A stretch of 64,000 nucleotides of DNA. It comes from Oerskovia paurometabola. GTDB taxonomy: Bacteria; Actinomycetota; Actinomycetes; Actinomycetales; Cellulomonadaceae. Below the pieces are notes generated by a model, which was not told where the DNA came from, did no database searches, and worked only from the letters and a program-made list of their open reading frames with translations. The DNA lies in contig NZ_JAFBBV010000001.1 in assembly GCF_016907365.1 (NCBI RefSeq), forward strand, positions 4,262,430-4,326,429. The letters run 5' to 3'. Shown here piece after piece: positions 15,918-25,564 of this stretch (positions are counted from its first letter, which is position 1; every line of letters starts with the position of its first letter). Position numbers and translations under genes: made by a program.

Positions 15918-18566
15918 CTAGAGCCACCGTCCGATCTCGTCGCGCGAGCCGACACCGAGCTTGCGGAAGATCCGGTAGACGTGGTTGTCGACCGTCCTCT
16001 CGCTGAGCACGAGACGCGCGGCCACCTCCCGGTTGCTCAGCCCGTCGGCGACGAGCCTGGCCACCTCGGCCTCCCGAGGGGTGAGCCCCGACGTGTCGGA
16101 CGTCGCGACGAGCAGGCCCAGCTCGTCCCCGACCTGCTCCGCGGCGGTGCGCAGCCGCGCGGACTCGGCCGTCGCCCGTGCGCTCTGGCCGTCCTCGCGC
16201 AGGAGCCTGACGGCCGCCGTGTGGGCGCGCGTGGCGTAGACGACGAGCCGTCGGTCCTTCAGGTCGTCCACACACCGGAGCAGCGCCTCGGGATCGCGCT
16301 CCGCCGCGGCGAGGAGGTAGCGGCCGAGGGCCGGGAGCACGGTGCCCTGCGCGCCGAGCGCGAGGGCGGCGAGCCGGGGTGCACGGTCCTGGTCCGGCCA
16401 GAGGTCGACGAGCAGCGCGCCGTCGAAGACAGCCGCCAGGACATGCCCCCGGTCCATGAGCGAGGAGACGTCGTCCCATGCCTCCCGGGTGGCCTCGCGG
16501 GGGCCCTCCCCGGACGAGAGGGCCAGGACCGCGCGGGGTACGGCGGGGCGTGCGAGCGGGGTGAACGCTCCCACCAGACGCATCGACTCGAGCTGCGAGA
16601 CCAGCGACCTGGCGCTGCGGACGTTGCCCTCCAGGAAGGACAGGGCCGCCGCGAGCGTCAGCAGTCCCGCGCGGGTGGTCGGCCGCAGGGGGGCGGGCGC
16701 ACTGATCGCGAAGATGCTCGTCAGGTGGTCTCGCAGGCTCGTGAACCGACCCTGCAGGAACAGGCCCAGGGCTACCACGTAGCCGTGCGGCTCGATCATG
16801 TCCCGTTCGAGCGTGCCGCGGGCCTCGTCGAGGAGCCGCATGGACCGGTCGGTCGCGGCGACGATCTGCCCGGAGAGCATCTGCGCCTGGGGCACGAGCG
16901 ACGCCGCGTCCTGTCTCGGCGACGTCTCGGGAAGGGTCACCTCGGCGAGCTCGTGCCAGGCGTCGACGACGCGACCCTGCGCGAGGAGCGACTCGCCGCG
17001 CACGAGCCGCACGACGTCGTCGGACTGGATCAGGATCCCGCCCTGGGCGCGGACGAGGCCGTCGTCCTCCGCTCGCGAGGGCATGTCGTCCGCACGAGGT
17101 GCCGTGGGAGCGTCCTGTCCACGCTCGGACCAGGCCGCCGCCTGCTCGGCGTGCCCGCCGACCTCCACGACGAGGCGGACGTGCTGCGCGATGGCGTCGA
17201 AGAGCGGGGCCTCGCCGGCCACGTCGTGGGCTGCGAGGTCCGACAGCCCGGTCAGGGCCCCCCGCGCGTCGTGGAGCACGAGCGCTCGGTAGCCCGCTTC
17301 CCAGGCCCGCACGAACGCCACGTACCCGGGTGGTTCGACCGCCTCGTGCCTGCGCGTCTCGGCGAGCACCTCGCTGATCCGTTCCGCCGGGGCCCCGTCG
17401 ACGAGCAGGGCGTCCAGGTAGAGCACCGTGTTGCGGCTGGTCGGCTCGCGCCGCCACGCCTCCCGGTGGACCAGGAGCTGGGTCGCGGCCCGCTCCCGCA
17501 GGATGCGGCCGAGGATCGCCGCGGACTCAGGGGACGACGACCAGCCCATGGGCGAGCCCAGCAGAGGCCGTCGAAGGGCCGTCGCCTCGTCGTCGTCCAC
17601 CGCGAGCGTGGCGCTGATCGCCTCGAGCGCATGGAGCCCCCTCGCCCCGTGCCCGGTGTGCCGAAGGTGCTCGGCGAGCAGCGGCGGGAAGACGACGACG
17701 AGCGAGCGGTCCTCCTCCTCGACGAGCCGCACGAGCCCGTGGTCGTCGAGGGTGACGACCACGGGCCACGGGACGAGTCGGCGCACGGTCGCGACCTCGG
17801 CCGGGCCGAGCGTCGACAAGATGCCCAGCCCGTCGCGAGCCTCCTCGCCGAGATCCCCGAGCAGGCGCCCGACGGCCACCGTGAGAGCCGGCGTCCAGAG
17901 GTCGCGCCGAGCGATCCACCGTCCCTCGAACTCCGTCAGGTGCCCCGCACGACGGGCCTCGAGCACGATCGACCGGGCGATTCCCGGCAGCCCGCCCGAC
18001 AGGGAGTAGACCCGACCGGCCACGTCGGAGTCCACCTGGCCCCCGAGGACCTCGGACGCCATCCGGTGCACCTCCTCGAACGGCAGCACCGGCATCCACA
18101 GCACGGTCGCGTCGCGTCCCAGGAGCACCCGCTCGACCGATCGCTCCCCCGGGAACGGCGGCCGCACGGTCGCCACGACGCTCGCACCGACGCGCCGGAC
18201 GACGGCAGCGACCACCGCTGCCGACGCGTCGTCCAGGGCGTCCACGTCGTCGAGCACGAAGAGCGTCCGGCCGGTCCCTGCGGCCCGGGCCACGTCCTCC
18301 ACCGCGGTCGCCAACGCGCCCAGCGAGCCGGTGGGCCCCGTGACGAGACCCGCGAGGACGAGCCCCTCGAGCGGACGGTCCCCCGTCCCACCGGCGCCGG
18401 GAACCCGGACCACGTGCCACCCGTCGTCGTCCGCAGCATCGCGGACCTGGTCGAGGAGCGTCGACCGGCCGGAGCCCGGCAGCCCGACCACCGACACCGA
18501 CGTCCCGGCAGCGATCGCCCGGGCGACGAGGTCGAGCAGGGGCACGCGGGGCGTGGGGAGGCTCAT
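15918..18566 (-). CDS. LuxR family regulator with N-terminal ATPase
   Basis: An 882-residue regulator. Walker A is GLPGSGRST at about 28-36 and Walker B is [11 protein letters not shown] near 103-111. A long helical middle follows, and a C-terminal LuxR helix-turn-helix ([20 protein letters not shown], then [17 protein letters not shown]) sits at about 816-875. It is distinct from the 1425 gene in sequence and length. The ATG at 18566 has a -10-like CAGGGT exactly 6 nt upstream, pointing to a leaderless transcript. It lies upstream of the surface gene set on the same strand and is the obvious candidate to regulate it. Confidence 0.88.
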   Translation of the reverse strand: MSLPTPRVPLLDLVARAIAAGTSVSVVGLPGSGRSTLLDQVRDAADDDGWHVVRVPGAGGTGDRPLEGLVLAGLVTGPTGSLGALATAVEDVARAAGTGRTLFVLDDVDALDDASAAVVAAVVRRVGASVVATVRPPFPGERSVERVLLGRDATVLWMPVLPFEEVHRMASEVLGGQVDSDVAGRVYSLSGGLPGIARSIVLEARRAGHLTEFEGRWIARRDLWTPALTVAVGRLLGDLGEEARDGLGILSTLGPAEVATVRRLVPWPVVVTLDDHGLVRLVEEEDRSLVVVFPPLLAEHLRHTGHGARGLHALEAISATLAVDDDEATALRRPLLGSPMGWSSSPESAAILGRILRERAATQLLVHREAWRREPTSRNTVLYLDALLVDGAPAERISEVLAETRRHEAVEPPGYVAFVRAWEAGYRALVLHDARGALTGLSDLAAHDVAGEAPLFDAIAQHVRLVVEVGGHAEQAAAWSERGQDAPTAPRADDMPSRAEDDGLVRAQGGILIQSDDVVRLVRGESLLAQGRVVDAWHELAEVTLPETSPRQDAASLVPQAQMLSGQIVAATDRSMRLLDEARGTLERDMIEPHGYVVALGLFLQGRFTSLRDHLTSIFAISAPAPLRPTTRAGLLTLAAALSFLEGNVRSARSLVSQLESMRLVGAFTPLARPAVPRAVLALSSGEGPREATREAWDDVSSLMDRGHVLAAVFDGALLVDLWPDQDRAPRLAALALGAQGTVLPALGRYLLAAAERDPEALLRCVDDLKDRRLVVYATRAHTAAVRLLREDGQSARATAESARLRTAAEQVGDELGLLVATSDTSGLTPREAEVARLVADGLSNREVAARLVLSERTVDNHVYRIFRKLGVGSRDEIGRWL

Positions 18567-18572
18567 CGACCC

Positions 18573-18578
18573 ACCCTG
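18573..18578 (-). promoter_or_regulatory. -10 element, leaderless promoter of LuxR ATPase gene
   Basis: On the minus strand CAGGGT is 6 nt before the ATG at 18566. Confidence 0.4.
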
Positions 18579-18621
18579 GGGACCAGGCGCGGCCTGCGGT
18601 GTCGCCCGCGCCCGTCGGTCC

Positions 18622-19206
18622 TCAGCGCCCGATCCCGTCGAGGAAGCGGACGACCCGCTCGGTGAGCAGGCGAGCCGCGTGCTCGTCGTACGAGGGCAGG
18701 CTCGCGTCCGCGAACAGGTGCGCGTCCCCCGGGTAGAGGAACAGCTCGGCCTCGCCGGGCGCGGCCTCGACCAGGGCTCGGGCGGCGTCGAGGTCTCCCT
18801 CGTCGACGAAGATCGGGTCGGCGTCCATGCCGTGGATCTGCACGGGGACCCCGAGCGGCCAGCCGTCGCCGAACTCCGACGTCGGGATGCACGAGGAGAA
18901 GAGCAGGGCTCCCTGTGCGCCCTCGCGGGTCTGGGCGAGCATCTGTGCGGGCACCACCCCGAGCGAGAACCCGGCGAGGACCAGCTCCTCGGGCAGCCCG
19001 TCCGCGACCGTCGCGCCGCGGGCGAGGATCGTGTCGAACCCGATCTGCTCGACGTATCCCATGCCGCTCTCGATGTCGGGGAACGTCCTGCCCTCGTAGA
19101 GGTCCGGCAGGTGCACGACGTGCCCGGCCTCGCGCAGCGTCTCGGCGAACGCGCGGACCCCGGGCGTCAGCCCGAGCGAGTGGTGGAAGAGCAGTACCTC
19201 GGCCAT
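18622..19206 (-). CDS. dienelactone hydrolase family protein
   Basis: A 194-residue alpha/beta hydrolase. The nucleophile motif is G-F-S81-L-G (Ser rather than the Cys of classical dienelactone hydrolase), the likely acid is near D128-D130 (GMDADP), and the His is in PGDAHLF (H163). It is close to the small soluble DLH-like hydrolases common in actinobacteria whose substrate is unknown. GGAGCC precedes the ATG. It is not overlapping with its neighbours, though the LuxR gene lies 55 nt downstream. Confidence 0.85.
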   Translation of the reverse strand: MAEVLLFHHSLGLTPGVRAFAETLREAGHVVHLPDLYEGRTFPDIESGMGYVEQIGFDTILARGATVADGLPEELVLAGFSLGVVPAQMLAQTREGAQGALLFSSCIPTSEFGDGWPLGVPVQIHGMDADPIFVDEGDLDAARALVEAAPGEAELFLYPGDAHLFADASLPSYDEHAARLLTERVVRFLDGIGR

Positions 19207-19348
19207 GGGGGCTCCTTCGCGTCACGGGCGCCGGGGAGCGACGCCGCCCTCCCGATCATCGCGCAGACCGCCCACGCGCGCCGGGCGCGGGGGCGCGGGA
19301 GGACCGGGAGGTGCGGGAGTGCTGGGTGCCGCACCGGGCGGCGCTGCC

Positions 19349-20443
19349 TCAGCGACCGACCGGCACCGGCCCCAGCCGTCGCAGCAGCGCCAGGCGGCTC
19401 GCCGTGCGCTCGACGTCGAGCGCGACGCCCTCCTCGCCGTGGCGGCGCAGCGTCTCGTCGGGGTCCTGGTGGGCCAGGACGTGCAGCGGCACGTCGCGGT
19501 CGCACAGCACGTCGACGAGGTTCGCGAACCGCTGCCCCGTGTCGGGGGCCCGCGCGCTCAGGGCCGGTACGCCGTCGAGCACCACGGACCCGTACCGGTC
19601 GGCGAGGTGCAGGACGTCCGAGACCGCGGTGCGCCCCGCGCACCAGTGCTCGAAACCGAGCCACACGATCGCGTCCCGAAGGGCGAGGACAGGGTGCTCG
19701 CGCGACCCGACGCGCACGGTCGTCGCCTCGGCGGGCTCGGGGCGTGCGAGGCCGGCGGCCGCGAGCCGGGCGTCCGTCGCGGGCCACACGAACGCACCGC
19801 CACGGAATCCGCGCAGGTCCTCGCTCGGCGAGCGCCGGTGGTCGCGGTCGCCGCCGATCTCGACGACGTCGAGGCGCGCGGTCAGCAGGTCGATCGTCGG
19901 GACGAACAGGTGGTGGTAGGCAGGGCTCGGCATGAGGCCCGACGGCGGGTAGTTCGACGTCAGGACCACGCGCACCCCGCGCTCGTCGAGGACGCGGACG
20001 GCGCGGGCGACGAGCATGGCGTCGCCCGCGTCGTGCACGTGGAACTCGTCGAAGCACACGAGCCGGGCCTCGCCGAGGATCGCGTCGAGCGCGGCGTCGA
20101 TCGACCCGCGGTGGAAACGCTCGCCGTGCAGGCGGCGCAGGAAGTCGTGGAAGTGGACACGGACGCAGCCGCTGCCGCCGGACCCCGCGACCGTCGCGAG
20201 GAACACGTCCATGAGCCAGGTCTTGCCGCGCCCCACGGGCCCCCACAGGTAGAGGCCGCTCAGCGCGTCGGGTGCCGGGGCGTCGAGCCGTCCCGCCAGG
20301 GCGTCGAGGGCCAGGACCGCGGGTTCCTGGCCGGGGTCGAGCGAGAAGCCGCGCCGGGCGGCGTCCTGCCCGACGGCGCCGCGCACCACGGTCGGCGGGT
20401 CCGCCGGGGCGTCGATCAGGTCCCTCGGTCGCGCCTCGTCCAC
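19349..20443 (-). CDS. zapE: cell division protein ZapE (AFG1-like ATPase)
   Basis: A 364-residue AAA-type ATPase. Walker A (GPVGRGKT) is at about 68-75 and Walker B with the family signature CFDEFHVHDAGDAM at about 130-143; LTSNYPPSGL is the sensor 1 region. ZapE is known in proteobacteria to bind FtsZ and affect the Z ring under stress; the role in actinobacteria is inferred. The GTG at 20443 lacks a ribosome site, but a minus-strand TACCCT stands 7 nt upstream, suggesting a leaderless message. Confidence 0.88.
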   Translation of the reverse strand: MDEARPRDLIDAPADPPTVVRGAVGQDAARRGFSLDPGQEPAVLALDALAGRLDAPAPDALSGLYLWGPVGRGKTWLMDVFLATVAGSGGSGCVRVHFHDFLRRLHGERFHRGSIDAALDAILGEARLVCFDEFHVHDAGDAMLVARAVRVLDERGVRVVLTSNYPPSGLMPSPAYHHLFVPTIDLLTARLDVVEIGGDRDHRRSPSEDLRGFRGGAFVWPATDARLAAAGLARPEPAEATTVRVGSREHPVLALRDAIVWLGFEHWCAGRTAVSDVLHLADRYGSVVLDGVPALSARAPDTGQRFANLVDVLCDRDVPLHVLAHQDPDETLRRHGEEGVALDVERTASRLALLRRLGPVPVGR

Positions 20444-20450
20444 GCGTCCG

Positions 20451-20456
20451 AGGGTA
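20451..20456 (-). promoter_or_regulatory. -10 element, leaderless promoter of zapE
   Basis: On the minus strand TACCCT is 7 nt before the GTG at 20443. Confidence 0.45.
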
Positions 20457-20612
20457 CGCGACGGGCTCGCGACCGTCCGTCGGAGGTGGCCCGGGCGTGC
20501 GCCCGGGCCACCTCTGCCGACGGTCCGTGGACCCGTCAGCCGCTCGCGTGCCCGGGAGGTGCGCCGGCGGGGGTGGCGAGCTCCGTCGTCGGGCCGTGGG
20601 GACGGACCAGGC

Positions 20613-20993
20613 TCAGGCGAGCGCCTTGGCCTTGAGCGACGCGAACTCGTCGGGCGTGATGGTGCCCGCGTCCAGGAGAGCCTTGGCCGTGGCGATCTGG
20701 TCGGTCGCGGACTGACCACCCGTCGCGACCTCGCGGATGTAGGAGTCGGCCTGCGCCTTGGCCGCGTTGGCGGCCGCGAGGTGCCGCTCCGTCATCCCCC
20801 GGCCGCGGGCGATGATGTAGATCAGCGCCGTGAGGAACGGGATGAAGACCAGACCGACGATCCACAGCGCCTTCCACCAGCCGCTGAGCGTGTGGTCACG
20901 GAACAGGTCGGTGAGGATCTGGAAGAGCACCATCAGGTACGCGATGAAGACGAACCACCAGATCAGAAGCCAGAAGAAGTCCCAGAATTCCAT
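20613..20993 (-). CDS. SHOCT-domain membrane protein with PLDc_N-type helices
   Basis: A 126-residue protein. Two hydrophobic segments (about 5-27 and 40-62, the first very rich in Trp and Phe) are followed by a charged helix and a C-terminal SHOCT motif (IATAKALLDAGTITPDEFAS). The arrangement matches the PLDc_N plus SHOCT proteins common in actinobacteria, whose role is unknown but which often appear in stress regulons. The leader CGGGGC is a weak ribosome site. Confidence 0.82.
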   Translation of the reverse strand: MEFWDFFWLLIWWFVFIAYLMVLFQILTDLFRDHTLSGWWKALWIVGLVFIPFLTALIYIIARGRGMTERHLAAANAAKAQADSYIREVATGGQSATDQIATAKALLDAGTITPDEFASLKAKALA

Positions 20994-21263
20994 GGTGAAG
21001 CCCCGTTCGACGATCTCCGGCGCTCGCGAGCGCGAGGCGCTGACGTCAGGTTAGTGACGGGCGTCACGATGCGCGCGGCGAAACGGGCGGGTTCCGGGGG
21101 AAGCGCCCCTGATGCGAAGTCTCGCGGGCACGCCGAGGGTGACGCACCTTGCCTGCCGACGGTGACCCGTCGTCGACCTCGGCGGCCCCCGTCGCGCCGG
21201 GGAGGATCGATTCACCCCGCGCTTCCCGATGACGGACCGCGGCCCGCACGCCATACTGAGGCG
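20994..21263. other. divergent promoter region with dispersed-repeat copies
   Basis: This 270-bp gap separates the leftward SHOCT gene from the rightward phosphatase gene. It holds two units of the Gly/Cys-rich intergenic repeat (gccgagggtgacg at about 21135 and gccgacggtgacc at about 21157) and, at the right end, the promoter of the phosphatase gene. No coding frame is credible. Confidence 0.55.
21229..21257 (+). promoter_or_regulatory. promoter of SpoIIE-type phosphatase gene, leaderless
   Basis: A -35 like ATGACG (21229-21234), a 17-nt spacer and -10 CATACT (21252-21257) end 6 nt before the GTG at 21264. Confidence 0.55.
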
Positions 21264-23429
21264 GTGACCGAGGCCCAGGCGATCTTCGAGCTGGTCGAGG
21301 CAGGTCTCGGGACCCCGACCGCGGACGAGTCCTTCGACCGCTTCGCCCGCCTGGCCATGCGCCAGCTCGGCGTCCCGACGGCCGCCGTGTCCCTCGTCCT
21401 GTCCGACGAGCAGGTGTATCCCGGGGCCCACGGCATGCCCGAGGACATCCAGCTCAGCCGGCGCATGCCGCTCACCCATTCGTTCTGCCAGCACGTGACG
21501 AACGACCGCGAGCCGCTCGTCGTGCCGGACACGCGCAAGGACGCCCGGGTCTGGGACAACCCGTCCATCCCGGAGTTCGGCGTCCTCGCGTACGCGGGCT
21601 TCCCGATCTTCGACCAGCGCGGCCGCGTCGTCGGGACGCTGTGCGCGATGGACGACGAGCCCCACGACTGGACCGACACCGACCTCGCGACCCTCGCCGA
21701 CCTGACGGCCGCGTGCACGTCCGAGCTCCAGCTGCGCATCGCGCACGAGCGGGCGACCCGGATGCAGAACCTCGCCATCCAGGCGACCCGGCGCAACCGC
21801 CTGCTGCTCATGCTCAGCGAGGCCTTCGCCGACGCGACCTCCGTGCAGGACGTGGGCGAGACCCTCGCGTACGTGGCGTCGTCGGCGATCGGGGCCCGGT
21901 ACGCCGGGCTCGCGGTCGTCGACCCGTCGCGCAAGAGCCTGACGTACACGAGCATGGACCACCTGGAGCCGGCGCTCGCGCCCTCGTACCGGTACGCCCG
22001 CCTCGACGACCCGGACCGCGTCCTGTCGTTCGTCGCCCGCACCCAGGAGGCCCTGTTCTTCCGGGACGAGGGCGAGATCCTCGCGGCGTTCCCGAACGTC
22101 TCCGAGTCGCTCGACGAGAGCGTCGGCGCGCGGGCCCTGCTGCCCGTGCTCTCCGGCACGACCCTGCTCGCGGTCATCTTCCTCGGGTGGGAGCAGGGCA
22201 AGACCGCCGACGACGAGTCCCTGTCCCGTGCGGGCCTCGCGGGCTTCGTGGCGCACGCCCTCGAACGCGTCAAGCTGCTCGAGGAACGGCGCGACGCCGC
22301 CACGACCCTCCAGGCCGCGATGCTCACGGCCCTGCCCGACATCCCCCACCTCGAGCTGGCCTCGACCTACTCGCCCGCGACGCTCACGGACCAGGTCGGG
22401 GGCGACTGGTACGACGCCGTGGTGCACGACGAGGACGCCTCGGTCCTCATGATCGGCGACGTGACGGGTCACGACATGCGGGCCGCAGCCGAGATGGGGC
22501 AGCTCAGGTCGATGCTCCGCACGTTCGCCTGGAGCCACGACGAGTCGCCCTCGGCCCTGCTCCGTCTCCTCGACCGTGCGAACACGGGGCTCTCGCTCCA
22601 CGCGAGCGGGACCGCCGTCGTCGTGCGGCTCGACCGGCGCGGCGACTTCTACGACCTGTCCTGGTCCAACGCGGGCCACCCGCCGCCGCTCATCCTGAGG
22701 TCCGACGGGAAGGTCGAGCTCCTCGACACCCGGCCGGACATGATGCTCGGGTTCGTCCCCAACGCCGCGCGCAGCGACCACGTGACCCACCTCGGCCCGG
22801 GAGACACGCTCCTGCTCTACACGGACGGGCTCATCGAGCGACGCGGGGTCCCGCAGAGCGCACGCCTGTCGGGGCTGGCACAGGCCCTCGCGTCGCTGCG
22901 GCACGGCTCGACGCTCGCGCTCCCGAACGCGCTGGTCCAACGCCTGGTCGGCAGCGACCAGCGCGACGACATCGCGGTCCTCGCGGTCCGTGTCCGGGCC
23001 GCCGTCGACTCCCACCCGACGCCCGCGTGCCCCACCCGGATGACGCGCGACGTCGAGCACTCGACCGCGGCGATCTCACCGGCGCGGCGCTGGGTCGACG
23101 ACATCCTGGAGAGCTGCGGGATCAACCGCGACCAGCGGCGCACCATCATGCTGCTCGCGAGCGAGACCCTGACCAACGCGGTCCAGCACGCGCAGGGACC
23201 GCTCGAGGCGGTCGTCGAGGTGTGGCCCGCGACCGTCCGGGTCGGTGTCCGGGACGCGTCCCCCGACGAGCCGACCCTGCACGACCCCGAACCGCACGAG
23301 ACGGGCGGCCGCGGCATCCAGTTCCTCGACCGGTTCGCCGACCGCTGGTTCGTCGAGCACAAGACGTCGGACGGTCCGGGCAAGACCGTCTGGTTCGAGC
23401 TCGCCCGGGAAGACGCCCTCTCCCGCTGA
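21264..23429 (+). CDS. GAF / SpoIIE-type PP2C phosphatase / HATPase anti-sigma fusion
   Basis: A 721-residue cytoplasmic signalling protein. A GAF domain at about 10-165 is followed by a second GAF-like part (about 180-345), a SpoIIE/RsbU-type PP2C phosphatase (about 360-575; metal motifs GGDWYDA, IGDVTGHDM, LLLYTDGLIERR and RDDIAVL) and an RsbW-like HATPase at about 595-715 (ASETLTNAVQHAQ, then GGRGIQFLDR). This combines in one chain the phosphatase that dephosphorylates an anti-anti-sigma factor and the kinase that phosphorylates it. No STAS-domain partner lies nearby. The GTG start fits the leaderless promoter; an SigX5-like sigma gene follows 66 nt later. Confidence 0.88.
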   Translation: MTEAQAIFELVEAGLGTPTADESFDRFARLAMRQLGVPTAAVSLVLSDEQVYPGAHGMPEDIQLSRRMPLTHSFCQHVTNDREPLVVPDTRKDARVWDNPSIPEFGVLAYAGFPIFDQRGRVVGTLCAMDDEPHDWTDTDLATLADLTAACTSELQLRIAHERATRMQNLAIQATRRNRLLLMLSEAFADATSVQDVGETLAYVASSAIGARYAGLAVVDPSRKSLTYTSMDHLEPALAPSYRYARLDDPDRVLSFVARTQEALFFRDEGEILAAFPNVSESLDESVGARALLPVLSGTTLLAVIFLGWEQGKTADDESLSRAGLAGFVAHALERVKLLEERRDAATTLQAAMLTALPDIPHLELASTYSPATLTDQVGGDWYDAVVHDEDASVLMIGDVTGHDMRAAAEMGQLRSMLRTFAWSHDESPSALLRLLDRANTGLSLHASGTAVVVRLDRRGDFYDLSWSNAGHPPPLILRSDGKVELLDTRPDMMLGFVPNAARSDHVTHLGPGDTLLLYTDGLIERRGVPQSARLSGLAQALASLRHGSTLALPNALVQRLVGSDQRDDIAVLAVRVRAAVDSHPTPACPTRMTRDVEHSTAAISPARRWVDDILESCGINRDQRRTIMLLASETLTNAVQHAQGPLEAVVEVWPATVRVGVRDASPDEPTLHDPEPHETGGRGIQFLDRFADRWFVEHKTSDGPGKTVWFELAREDALSR

Positions 23430-23495
23430 CGGTGTGGGTGGTGCGCGCTACCGTGTGAGGTGGCGCACATCGCCGCGCGCCCACGAGAGGACACC

Positions 23496-24509
23496 ATGAC
23501 CGAACGCACAGCGACCGTCGCGGACGAGGACCTCGGGGAGCTGCTGGACCAGTACCGGTCGCAGCTCACGGGCTACTGCTACCGCCTGCTCGGCTCCTCC
23601 TTCGAGGCCGACGATGCGGTCCAGGACACCATGGTCCGCGCCTGGCGATCTTACGACCGCTTCGAGGGACGCTCCGCGCTGCGCTCCTGGCTCTACCGCA
23701 TCGCGACCAACGTCTGCTTCGACCACATCGCCCAGCGCAAGCGCCGCGAAAGACCCATGGGCCTCGGCGCGGCGCAGACGGCCGAGGAGAGGAACCTCGG
23801 CGAGCAGCTCTCGGAGGAGACGTGGGTCGAGCCCGTCCCCGACGACCGCGTGCTGCCCCGGGACGGCGACCCGGCAGACGTCGCGGTCGGGCGCGAGTCC
23901 ATCCGCCTCGCGTTCGTCGCCGCCCTGCAGTACCTGCCACCCAAGCAGCGCGCCGTCCTCATCCTGCGCGAGGTCCTGCGCTGGCAGGCCAGCGAGGTCG
24001 CCGAGCTCCTGGAGACCTCGGTGCCGTCGGTCAACAGCGCGCTCCAGCGGGCGCGGGCCACCCTGTCCGCCCAGGCGCACTACGGCTCGGGTCCCGGGGC
24101 CGACGGCGCCAACCTGCCGACAGTCCCCGTGGACGAGGACAAGAACGAGCTCCTGGAGAAGTACCTCGACGCGTTCGAGCGCTACGACATGCCCGCCCTG
24201 GTGGCGCTCCTCCACGACGAGGCCACGCTCTCGATGCCGCCCTACGCGCTGTGGATGCAGGGTCCGGTCCAGATCGAGCGGTGGATGGTCGGCCCGGGGG
24301 CGGAGTGCCGCGGCTCGCGCATGGTGCCGGTCCGGGCCAACGGCACGTTCGGCTTCGGTCAGTACCGGGTCGCGCCCGACGGCGGGTACGACGCCTGGGC
24401 GCTGCAGGTGATCGACACCGCGGACGGCAAGGTGACGGGCATCAACGCGTTCCTCGACGTCGAGGCCTGGTACCCGCTCTTCGGCCTGCCGCTCCATCTC
24501 GACGCGTAG
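23496..24509 (+). CDS. ECF sigma factor with C-terminal SnoaL-like domain (SigX5/SigG type)
   Basis: A 337-residue sigma factor. Region 2 is at about 20-90 (GYCYRLLGSSFEADDAVQDT), region 4 at about 140-200 (LQYLPPKQRAVLILREVL, then SVPSVNSALQRARATL), and a C-terminal SnoaL/NTF2-like domain at about 215-335. Such ECF types have no anti-sigma protein; the extra domain is thought to modulate activity. The ATG at 23496 has AGAGG 6 nt upstream. A GTG at 23460, 5 nt after TACCGT, would add 12 residues as a leaderless start. A strong hairpin begins inside its stop codon. Confidence 0.9.
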   Translation: MTERTATVADEDLGELLDQYRSQLTGYCYRLLGSSFEADDAVQDTMVRAWRSYDRFEGRSALRSWLYRIATNVCFDHIAQRKRRERPMGLGAAQTAEERNLGEQLSEETWVEPVPDDRVLPRDGDPADVAVGRESIRLAFVAALQYLPPKQRAVLILREVLRWQASEVAELLETSVPSVNSALQRARATLSAQAHYGSGPGADGANLPTVPVDEDKNELLEKYLDAFERYDMPALVALLHDEATLSMPPYALWMQGPVQIERWMVGPGAECRGSRMVPVRANGTFGFGQYRVAPDGGYDAWALQVIDTADGKVTGINAFLDVEAWYPLFGLPLHLDA

Positions 24510-24553
24510 AGCGTGAGGGTGGGCCGGGAAGCCGGCCCACCCTCACGCTCTAC
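24506..24553. terminator. strong bidirectional hairpin terminator
   Basis: The arms at 24506-24527 and 24532-24553 are perfectly complementary over 22 bp around a 4-nt loop (gaag). The left arm includes the TAG of the sigma gene. The next gene converges from the right, so this hairpin can serve both. Confidence 0.85.
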
Positions 24554-24569
24554 GTCGCGCTGGTCGCGG

Positions 24570-25052
24570 TCAGTCGAAGGTCTCGAGCAGCAGGTGGCGC
24601 TCCTCGTCGGTGAGGTTGGTCGCGATGAGGTCGCCGTGCAGACCGTGGAACCGTTCACCCACGCGGTCCAGGTTGCCGTCCTCGGTCACGGCGAACAGGG
24701 CGGACGTGCCCTCCGTGACCTGGGCGCGGATGCGGTCGAGCTGGTCCTTGTTCAGTCCCACGGCCTCCATCGACTTGTGGATCGCGCCCAGGGCCGCGCC
24801 CGCGGCGACCCCGATCACGGGCACGAAGAAGAGCGCGCCGAACAGCAGGCCCCAGAAGGCGCCCCAACCTGTACCGCGCCACTCGTCCTCGTGCGTGTGG
24901 CGCGTCGTGGGCTTGCTCGCACCCTCGGGCCAGGTCACGATCGCACGGTCGACGATCTTGATCAGCCCTTCGGACGCCGCGTCCTTCAGGACACGGGACG
25001 CGACCTCCGCGCCTCCGGGGGTGTCGAACGACCAGACGGTGAAGGTAGCCAT
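24570..25052 (-). CDS. DUF1269-type membrane protein
   Basis: A 160-residue protein of the DUF1269 type. The N-terminal ferredoxin-like part (ATFTVWSFDTPGGAE) is followed by a hydrophobic, Gly-rich segment at about 66-95 (GAFWGLLFGALFFVP then GVAAGAALGA) and a C-terminal helical part. GAGAGGAC precedes the ATG. These proteins accompany SHOCT and DUF6325 proteins in actinobacteria; the function is unknown. Confidence 0.82.
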   Translation of the reverse strand: MATFTVWSFDTPGGAEVASRVLKDAASEGLIKIVDRAIVTWPEGASKPTTRHTHEDEWRGTGWGAFWGLLFGALFFVPVIGVAAGAALGAIHKSMEAVGLNKDQLDRIRAQVTEGTSALFAVTEDGNLDRVGERFHGLHGDLIATNLTDEERHLLLETFD

Positions 25053-25135
25053 CGTTGTCCTCTCGGGCCGAGCCGGGTCATGAGCGGGTGGGTCGGGTTC
25101 GTGGGTTGATACGGGGGTATGGGGGCGTCGTTGCG

Positions 25136-25483
25136 TCAGCCGAGCAGCTTGGCCTTGGCGGCCACGAACTCGGCGTCGCTGAGGACACCGCTCGCGTGGA
25201 GCTGGCCGAGCTGCTCGATCTGGGCCAGGAGGTCGTTCCCACCCGCAGCAGGTGCCGTCGGCGCGGCCTGTGCCGCCTGGGCAGCCGCGGCCTGCTGCGC
25301 GTAGAGCTGCTGCTGCTGAGCCTGCTGCTGCGCCGCGTACTGCTGCTGCTCGGCCTGCTGCTCGGCCTTGCTCTGCTGGTGCCGGTTCACGGCTCCGGCC
25401 GTGGCGGAAGCCGTCCCGGCGATGACGGCGGTACGGGCCATGGTGCCCAGCAGACCTGGGCGTCCGACGCGTCGTAGTGGCAT
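25136..25483 (-). CDS. SHOCT-domain protein with Gln/Ala-rich linker
   Basis: A 115-residue protein: a basic N-terminus, a short semi-hydrophobic part, a Gln/Ala tract (QQQAQQQQLYAQQAAAAQ) and a C-terminal SHOCT motif (LLAQIEQLGQLHASGVLSDA). The tract probably forms a helix or coiled coil. CGGAGC precedes the ATG, as before the DUF6325 gene. The function is unknown. Confidence 0.8.
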   Translation of the reverse strand: MPLRRVGRPGLLGTMARTAVIAGTASATAGAVNRHQQSKAEQQAEQQQYAAQQQAQQQQLYAQQAAAAQAAQAAPTAPAAGGNDLLAQIEQLGQLHASGVLSDAEFVAAKAKLLG

Positions 25484-25564
25484 GGTGTGCTCCGTTTCTC
25501 GTGCGATGTCTGTGCGGCGGTGGTCCCCCGTCAGCCCGTCAGGGGTGGTCAGGGTGGTCAGGGT

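Noticed and set aside
25300..25380. Short-repeat tract (ctgctg-like)
   Set aside because: It encodes the Gln/Ala linker of the SHOCT protein.
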